Shown in pieces: positions 14,894-18,884 of a stretch of DNA of 18,884 nucleotides (positions within the stretch are counted from its first letter, which is position 1; every line of letters starts with the position of its first letter). The DNA lies in NCBI GenBank assembly GCA_964613235.1, contig CAZTGM010000036.1:1-18884 (forward strand), read 5' to 3'. Under the pieces are notes generated by a model. The model saw only the letters and a list, made by a program, of their open reading frames with translations, was not told the DNA's origin and searched no databases. The position numbers were made by a program, and so were the translations under genes. Origin of the DNA: J005 sp964613235. GTDB lineage: Bacteria > Pseudomonadota > Zetaproteobacteria > Mariprofundales > Mariprofundaceae.

Positions 14894-15300
14894 AATGGAT
14901 GTTTATTGCGATGGTTATCACCGCGTCATTGCTGAGCGGATGTTCGACAGATGAAGAGGGCTGGCTGCCGCCACCGCAGCAATGGCATGATATCAGTATT
15001 CGTATTGAAACCCGACCGACGATGTTGCGGCCGGGCATGAATGAGTTTCTGGTGATCGCCAATCGACAGCAACGTGGTTTCAGTTCCGATTTGATCGTCG
15101 ATGTGCGTACGGAACATTCGAACTGGAGACAGGCCATGCCGGACGGGGCTCTGGGTGTCTATCGCCGTGCCTTGCCGGTTAAGGATGTCAGCCACGATCA
15201 TTTGTATGTGCGAATCACACGAAGCAACGGTGACAAGGGTGAACTGGTATTTCCGCTGGCACCATCGGCACAGACAAACGGGAGTGCGATTCCACATTGA
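14890..15300 (+). CDS. periplasmic lipoprotein, beta-rich domain
   Basis: A 136-aa protein with a lipobox LLSGC (C18) and a beta-sandwich-like domain: TRPTMLRPGMNEFLVIAN, DLIVDVRTE, ALGVYRRALPV, LYVRITRSNGDKGELVFPL. The succession PGxNEF...V, then a G-x-Y segment, then a G-D-K-G strand is reminiscent of YtkA/FixH-like periplasmic domains, which would fit an oxidase assembly role, but the match is loose. It is flanked by two cytochrome genes with four-base overlaps on both sides (ATGA and TTGA), so the three are probably co-translated. Confidence 0.7.
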   Translation: MKWMFIAMVITASLLSGCSTDEEGWLPPPQQWHDISIRIETRPTMLRPGMNEFLVIANRQQRGFSSDLIVDVRTEHSNWRQAMPDGALGVYRRALPVKDVSHDHLYVRITRSNGDKGELVFPLAPSAQTNGSAIPH

Positions 15301-15641
15301 AAATATTTATGATGGCATTAGGTGCGGGATGTTGCTGGTTGTCGACAGCATGGGCGGCAGATGCACAGCGCGGAGAGGTTGTGGCGAATGTGCGCTGTAC
15401 ACCCTGTCATCATCTGCGGGATGCTTCGACACATATTGGTCCCAGCCTGCAGGGTATTTATGGACGGGCGCCGAGTATTACTGGCGTGCCGTTTGCGCGC
15501 TGGGATGATGCGGCGCTGGAACGCTGGCTGAGTAATCCCAGGGCGGTCAAGCTGAATACAAAGATGTCGATTCCACCCATTTCCGCCAGGGATCGTGCGG
15601 ACATTATTGCCTATTTCAGGTCAGTTGCCGGAGGTGAATAA
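15297..15641 (+). CDS. class I cytochrome c, periplasmic
   Basis: A 114-aa protein with a cleavable signal (STAWA, cleavage near residue 20), heme motif CTPCH (34-38), the classic IGPSLQGIYGR after it, and axial M90 in NTKMSIPPIS, then a final helix RADIIAYFRSV. Layout and size are those of a soluble cytochrome c of the c552/c550 type, able to ferry electrons to CcoO. I chose TTG 15297, which overlaps the previous stop (TTGA) and gives a lysine-bearing signal peptide; ATG 15309 would remove it. It is the last gene of the long operon and ends three bases from a convergent gene. Confidence 0.85.
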   Translation: MKIFMMALGAGCCWLSTAWAADAQRGEVVANVRCTPCHHLRDASTHIGPSLQGIYGRAPSITGVPFARWDDAALERWLSNPRAVKLNTKMSIPPISARDRADIIAYFRSVAGGE

Positions 15642-15644
15642 GAT

Positions 15645-16166
15645 TCACTGCTGGCGTTGTTTTTTCAGCCGTTGTTCCAGTTTCGGGCTTTTGATCCAGT
15701 GACGGATGATCATGATTTGTGTGCCGCCGCGTTCCTCACGGCAACGCGGGCAGGTTAAATAACTTAAATACAATTCGGTTGGCCGTTTGCCTTCGTCGAA
15801 CAGGGTGGATTGTTGTTGTTGAATGGCCTGCTTGATTTGGTGCATTTCCCCTTTGAATAACCGGGCCCGGATCATGAATGGATTTTTCAGCCGCTTGACT
15901 TTGCGGGCCGGTGAATGCTCATTGTTCAGCAGCGCATAGATACGGCCCCGGAACATGCCTGTTTGCGCCAGCACGAAGCCAGGCCATTCTTCTTCCAGGT
16001 CGAGCTGTTTGATATCCTCATGCTGGCGGTCCAGACATGCCTCGAAGCCGATGGGCATATGGATGAACATGGGTACGGATTGCTCATGCACAAGCCAAGC
16101 ACCGAGATCGACATCCCTGCCATCCCAGTCAGGCCATTCCGAAGGGCATCCGCATTCCAGTCGCAT
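15645..16166 (-). CDS. hypothetical protein with CPxC motif
   Basis: A 173-aa soluble protein. It starts MRLECGCPSEWPDWDGRDVD and has a paired-cysteine motif CPRC (139-142) near the C-terminus and a basic end (KLEQRLKKQRQQ). A polar helical region rich in Q (about 109-119) lies before it. The ATG is five bases past the stop of the mini-CcoN gene on the same strand, so the two likely form a two-gene operon; a longer frame upstream runs into that gene and is not used. The CPxC together with ECGC at the N-terminus might bind metal. Function unknown. Confidence 0.65.
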   Translation of the reverse strand: MRLECGCPSEWPDWDGRDVDLGAWLVHEQSVPMFIHMPIGFEACLDRQHEDIKQLDLEEEWPGFVLAQTGMFRGRIYALLNNEHSPARKVKRLKNPFMIRARLFKGEMHQIKQAIQQQQSTLFDEGKRPTELYLSYLTCPRCREERGGTQIMIIRHWIKSPKLEQRLKKQRQQ

Positions 16167-16171
16167 GGTGC

Positions 16172-16708
16172 TTAATCTGCCGAACGATAAATATCTTTCA
16201 AGGTCAGCAATACATTGGCCAGATAAATCCAGAAACCGACGGCCAGAATGCTGGCGGCAACGGAGATGACGGGGCCGTAGAAACGATGTACTGCGGGAAC
16301 AGCAGCCGGATCGGTCAGCCACAGGTTGCCTTCAATAAAACCGAAGATCAGCAATGATATATAGAAAGCGCTGACGCCGATGGCTGTCCACCAGAAGGAA
16401 TGTTCCGCCATGCGATGGGAATGAATATGTTTATTCGTAATCTTGGGCAGCATGTAATAGGTCACGGCCATGCCGAGGATGGTGACGCCGCCGACCAGGT
16501 TGATATGCGCATGCGCCAGGGGATCAATCATATGGCCGGGTCCGCCATAGGGACTGCCGATCGAATCCAGCCAGGCGCGTACGGATGGAATTACCTGTAA
16601 GAGGCCATGTACGGTGCCGATAAAAAAGGAAACGACCGACATGATCAGGAATTTGACCAGATAGCGATGTTCGTGATGAGAGCCGGTAGGTGTCGATGAA
16701 TGTGTCAT
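16172..16708 (-). CDS. second one-module CcoN-like membrane protein (mini-CcoN)
   Basis: From ATG at 16708 the protein is 178 aa with about four helices (19-40, 66-88, 105-127, 144-170). Helix 2 opens with LAHAHINLVGG, an HxH pair (H66, H68), followed by TYYMLPKI and EHSFWW. This is the same order as in the mini-CcoN at 1234 and in the C-terminal HxH region of full CcoN. H34 (GTVHGL) in helix 1 might be a further ligand. No CuB pair or cross-linked Tyr is present. Upstream in-frame starts would add an unrelated basic stretch that overlaps the divergent gene, so I prefer 16708 although its ribosome site is weak. Likely a b-heme membrane protein; role unknown. Confidence 0.75.
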   Translation of the reverse strand: MTHSSTPTGSHHEHRYLVKFLIMSVVSFFIGTVHGLLQVIPSVRAWLDSIGSPYGGPGHMIDPLAHAHINLVGGVTILGMAVTYYMLPKITNKHIHSHRMAEHSFWWTAIGVSAFYISLLIFGFIEGNLWLTDPAAVPAVHRFYGPVISVAASILAVGFWIYLANVLLTLKDIYRSAD

Positions 16709-16808
16709 GCGCTGGCAGGATAACGGGCATGCATGGACACGCAAGCGGTGATTGCGGGTGAATGGATTTAAGCGTGGTAACCATGCGTTGTCCGGGTAAG
16801 ATTTGGCC

Positions 16809-17192
16809 ATGACATTATCAGTACTTATTGTGTTAATCAGTTTTGTATGGATGGCCATTGCATGGTATGTGCGCAAACAGCACGCCTGGCATATCGCCAT
16901 GATGAGCGGATTGATGGTCTTTGATGTGCTGTTTCCGGTATGGTTGTATCTGACGCATGACTGGATTCACCGCCTGATTGATCAGGGCGAGCTGTTTTCC
17001 TTTCTCGTATGGACGCATCTGTTTCTGATTCTGACATTGTATTCGCTCTATGGTTTGCAGATACAGGCAGGCAAACAACTGCTTGCGAAACAAAAACATG
17101 CCCGACAGAATCACCGCGTTCAAAGTAGGGGCATCATTGTGGCAAGGGTGTTTGTATTTTTGACCGGAGCACTGCTAATTGCGCCGGACTAA
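16809..17192 (+). CDS. DUF420-like four-helix membrane protein
   Basis: A 127-aa protein with four helices (about 2-20, 28-49, 64-84, 107-124). Histidines occur at helix boundaries: H25 and H28 before helix 2, H50, H70 at the start of helix 3 (VWTHLFLILTLYSL) and H102 before the last helix (ARQNHRVQSRGIIVARVFVFLTG). This spacing recalls DUF420 (YozB/CtaM-like) proteins linked to heme-copper oxidase biogenesis. It is divergent from the minus-strand mini-CcoN, with 100 bases between the starts. The assignment is from pattern, with no strong sequence match. Confidence 0.6.
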   Translation: MTLSVLIVLISFVWMAIAWYVRKQHAWHIAMMSGLMVFDVLFPVWLYLTHDWIHRLIDQGELFSFLVWTHLFLILTLYSLYGLQIQAGKQLLAKQKHARQNHRVQSRGIIVARVFVFLTGALLIAPD

Positions 17193-17204
17193 AGTGTAAA
17201 TTAA

Positions 17205-17219
17205 GGAAAATTAATTTCC
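17205..17219. promoter_or_regulatory. AT-rich dyad upstream of the 48-aa gene
   Basis: GGAAA and TTTCC flank ATTAA in a near-palindrome placed 70 bases ahead of the next start and 12 bases after the previous stop. It could be an operator or part of a weak terminator, since TTTTTC follows at a short distance. No clear promoter boxes could be assigned nearby. Confidence 0.25.
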
Positions 17220-17287
17220 GGCTTGCCTTTTTCTTCGATGTATGGAGGATGCCTGTTTTTAAGATTTGATCTCAGGGAGGTGTGGTA

Positions 17288-17434
17288 ATGGTAGCTCACT
17301 TTTTGGAAGCTTCGACATTGTTTCAGACAGGGGACGTTCTGGCCGGATATGCTGTTATATTCGGTGCGTTGGCGCTTATTGCAGTAGTTAATTATATTTC
17401 TGCAATCAGACGGGACGAAGCCAGGAAAAAATAG
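17288..17434 (+). CDS. 48-aa single-helix membrane peptide
   Basis: A 48-codon frame with one membrane helix (about 18-40) and a basic end (AIRRDEARKK). GGGAGG lies 7 bases before the ATG, and the diheme cytochrome gene follows 30 bases later, so they probably share a transcript. Topology is CcoQ-like (short, N-terminus outside, charged C-terminus inside). It may anchor or stabilise a membrane complex with the neighbouring cytochrome. No family recognised. Confidence 0.65.
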   Translation: MVAHFLEASTLFQTGDVLAGYAVIFGALALIAVVNYISAIRRDEARKK

Positions 17435-17464
17435 GTTCAGTAAGTATATCTAGGAGGGAAATGC

Positions 17465-18244
17465 ATGAAACGAGTGATTAGTACTATGGGGCTGCTGGCT
17501 ATTGCATCCTGGTTTGCAATGCCGGTTGCCGCATCGGCGGCGGAAAAGGCCATCGGCGATATTGTAAACGGTCGTATTATTTACCAGAATGGTAAAGGCG
17601 ACGATGTGCCTGCATGTCAGGGATGCCATCAGGCCGATGGTTTGGGTAACGATGAAGTCGGAACACCGCGTCTGGCGTATCAGATTGATAGTTATGTTCT
17701 GAAGCAGTTGAAAGATTTTTCGAATGACAAGCGCACGGATGATACGATGTATCAGATGAACGATATCGCCAAGGCATTGACCGAGAAGGAAATGCGTGAT
17801 CTGGCTGCCTATGTGCACACGCTGAAGACGCCTTATATCGGTTCGAATCTGGATCAGCTGCGGCGTGATGGCGCGGATGTCGGTGATCCGCACAAGGGCA
17901 AGATGATTGCTGAATATGGTGCGCCTGATCATGGCGTTCCGGCCTGTCAGAGCTGCCATGGGTTCCATGGTCGCAGTGCCGGTCGTATGTATCCGGCCAT
18001 TGGCGGTCAGAACTATGTGTATCTGAAGCATGAGCTGGAGTCCTTCCGTAATGGCGCGAATACGTCAGCCGAAGATATTGCCTCTGGCAATAAGGATGAC
18101 AATGCGCGTACCAATGACTATATGGGTCAGATGCGTGCAGTGGCCAAGAACCTGACGGATGAGGATATTGCCAATGTAGCTGCGTTCCTGACACTGGCCA
18201 AACCGACGACACCGGGTAACCCGAGGTCGCCAAGCCGTCAGTAA
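17465..18244 (+). CDS. diheme cytochrome c4-like periplasmic protein
   Basis: A 259-aa protein with a signal peptide (ASA, cleavage near residue 25) and two similar cytochrome c halves. Half one has CQGCH (51-55) and a methionine ligand candidate in MYQMNDIAKALTEKEM (M98). Half two has CQSCH (161-165) and MGQMRAVAKNLTDEDI (M223). The duplicated layout with P-A-C-Q-x-C-H and PRLAYQ / PAIGGQNYVYL segments is that of the cytochrome c4 family, known donors to cbb3 and other terminal oxidases. Start 17465 has AGGAGGG 7 bases upstream; the ATG at 17461 is out of frame and soon stops. A terminator follows, so this is the end of its transcript. Confidence 0.9.
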   Translation: MKRVISTMGLLAIASWFAMPVAASAAEKAIGDIVNGRIIYQNGKGDDVPACQGCHQADGLGNDEVGTPRLAYQIDSYVLKQLKDFSNDKRTDDTMYQMNDIAKALTEKEMRDLAAYVHTLKTPYIGSNLDQLRRDGADVGDPHKGKMIAEYGAPDHGVPACQSCHGFHGRSAGRMYPAIGGQNYVYLKHELESFRNGANTSAEDIASGNKDDNARTNDYMGQMRAVAKNLTDEDIANVAAFLTLAKPTTPGNPRSPSRQ

Positions 18245-18266
18245 GACGAAACGTTGGATGAGTCAA

Positions 18267-18296
18267 AGCGGGGGGCCTGTGCCTCCCGCTTTTTTT
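18267..18296 (+). terminator. rho-independent terminator after the cytochrome c4 gene
   Basis: AGCGGGGGGC (18267-18276) pairs with GCCTCCCGCT (18281-18290) with one G-U pair and a CTGT loop, followed by a run of T residues. It lies 22 bases after the stop codon. Confidence 0.9.
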
Positions 18297-18401
18297 GTGC
18301 CAAAGATGCATGGGTGTAAGGGGTTTCCGCTTGAAGGTGCAGGATAAGCCGGGCACACTGCGCTTTGATCAGGTTTCAGCTTAAAGTACAGAGGGTATCG
18401 C

Positions 18402-18725
18402 ATGACTGTTTGTTTATCGTGCCATAAAGAGTTTGCCAGTACGGGAGAGAAACCACAGAAGTTTTGCCTGCCATGTCGCAAGGACAAATTGGCCCGCACC
18501 TGGAGAAAACAGATGCGTATTTACAGTATGGCCATGGCTGTTGGGCTGGGCTTGCTGATTTATGCATATTTCCAGTTTAAGGGGCATCAGTTTCATGGAC
18601 TGCAGGAGGTTCCCGCGACTGTTCTTGGTATGATGGTATTGGGAGGCCTGGGCGTTATGGGAGGGCTCTTCGGTCTGGCGCTGGCCGTGTTTTTTCATCT
18701 CTGGCACAGCAAAGGTTCCCGCTGA
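18402..18725 (+). CDS. zinc-ribbon two-helix membrane protein
   Basis: A 107-aa protein with four cysteines in two CxxC pairs (C4-C7 and C22-C25) that form a probable N-terminal zinc ribbon, a basic stretch (RKDKLARTWRKQ) and two membrane helices (about 40-58 and 72-100). The first pair reads CLSCH, which mimics a heme motif, but there is no signal peptide before it and the second CxxC argues for zinc. It stands beyond the terminator of the cytochrome c4 gene and so has its own transcript. Function unknown. Confidence 0.72.
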   Translation: MTVCLSCHKEFASTGEKPQKFCLPCRKDKLARTWRKQMRIYSMAMAVGLGLLIYAYFQFKGHQFHGLQEVPATVLGMMVLGGLGVMGGLFGLALAVFFHLWHSKGSR

Positions 18726-18884
18726 GTGCCTTGTCTGGTGTTGAACGCGAATTAACCACACAGGCCAGAGACAGATGGGTTATCATGCGACTCAATTTCA
18801 CATTCAGGCAAAGACTTCCCCGGATTCTCCTTAGTCGTCCCTGAATAATTCATTTTCACACTGATCTTAGCAATCGGCAGGTGG
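18726..18884. other. non-coding right end, possibly insertion-sequence margin
   Basis: No convincing gene is visible here. A minus-strand frame open to the right edge ends at a stop near 18755, but its content is not recognisable. The segment contains the inverted copy of the left-edge repeat. Confidence 0.4.
18832..18853 (-). repeat. right copy of the 22-bp inverted repeat
   Basis: Read on the minus strand this segment begins ATGAATTATTCAGGG and matches 31-52 at 21 of 22 positions. Identity stops abruptly on both sides. It points inward, as the right end of an element would. Confidence 0.55.

Noticed and set aside
17577..18356. Minus-strand frame of 259 codons opposite the cytochrome c4 gene
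   Set aside because: Its composition is dominated by H, S, P and R as expected of an antisense frame, and it runs through a clear terminator.
18411..18425. CLSCH as a heme c site
   Set aside because: There is no signal peptide ahead of it and a second CxxC follows, so a zinc ribbon is more likely.
18786..18842. Short plus-strand frame of 19 codons near the right edge
   Set aside because: It has no ribosome site and no recognisable content, and it overlaps the inverted repeat.
1..18884. tRNA, rRNA, CRISPR array or prophage genes
   Set aside because: No regularly spaced repeats, tRNA-like cloverleaf or phage-type genes were seen; gaps between genes are short.

Overview
The window carries a dense, almost gap-free cytochrome oxidase locus of a Gram-negative bacterium, probably a proteobacterium. 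The main evidence is lipoprotein signals, periplasmic c-type cytochromes, a cbb3-type (C-family) heme-copper oxidase and proteobacterial CcoG and CcoS assembly factors. The gene content would suit a microaerobic iron or sulfur oxidiser, for example a Zetaproteobacterium. That placement is inference only; no taxonomic marker is present.

Layout. At 15-560 is the 5' part of an ISNCY-type transposase, cut off just before the first cytochrome gene. Genes at 611-2704 form an operon: a membrane mono-heme cytochrome c, a one-module CcoN-like heme protein, a thioredoxin-fold lipoprotein and a membrane protein. A small membrane-protein gene (2708-2899, minus strand) converges on it. A promoter near 2983-3010 then drives the oxidase operon (3068-6714): an 87-aa membrane protein, a 36-aa CcoQ-like peptide, CcoN, CcoO, a CcoP-like protein without heme, a 44-aa membrane peptide and a strong terminator (6739-6766).

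A long operon (6843-15641) follows. It holds a small membrane protein, CcoS, a membrane cytochrome c, a polytopic protein, an FGE/SUMF1-domain protein without its active cysteines, two small membrane proteins, a membrane-fused spermidine-synthase-like protein, CcoG, a second CcoP-N-like protein, a cytochrome c lipoprotein, a non-heme lipoprotein and a class I cytochrome c. On the minus strand (15645-16708) lie a second one-module CcoN-like protein and a 173-aa protein of unknown function. The right end has a DUF420-like membrane protein, a 48-aa membrane peptide, a diheme cytochrome c4-like protein with a terminator, and a zinc-ribbon membrane protein.

How it may work together. CcoN keeps every residue expected of a working cbb3 oxidase: heme ligands, CuB ligands and the cross-linked tyrosine. 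The usual diheme CcoP is dismembered. Its N-terminal membrane domain survives as a heme-free protein, while c-type hemes are supplied by up to five separate cytochromes. CcoO has about 110 extra residues between anchor and heme domain. CcoG, CcoS, the thioredoxin lipoprotein and perhaps the DUF420-like protein fit copper delivery and assembly. The most unusual components are the two 4-helix, HxH-containing mini-CcoN proteins, which resemble one third of a heme-copper oxidase subunit I. A 22-bp sequence near the left edge recurs inverted near the right edge (21/22 match), so the whole cluster may be bracketed by insertion-sequence ends.
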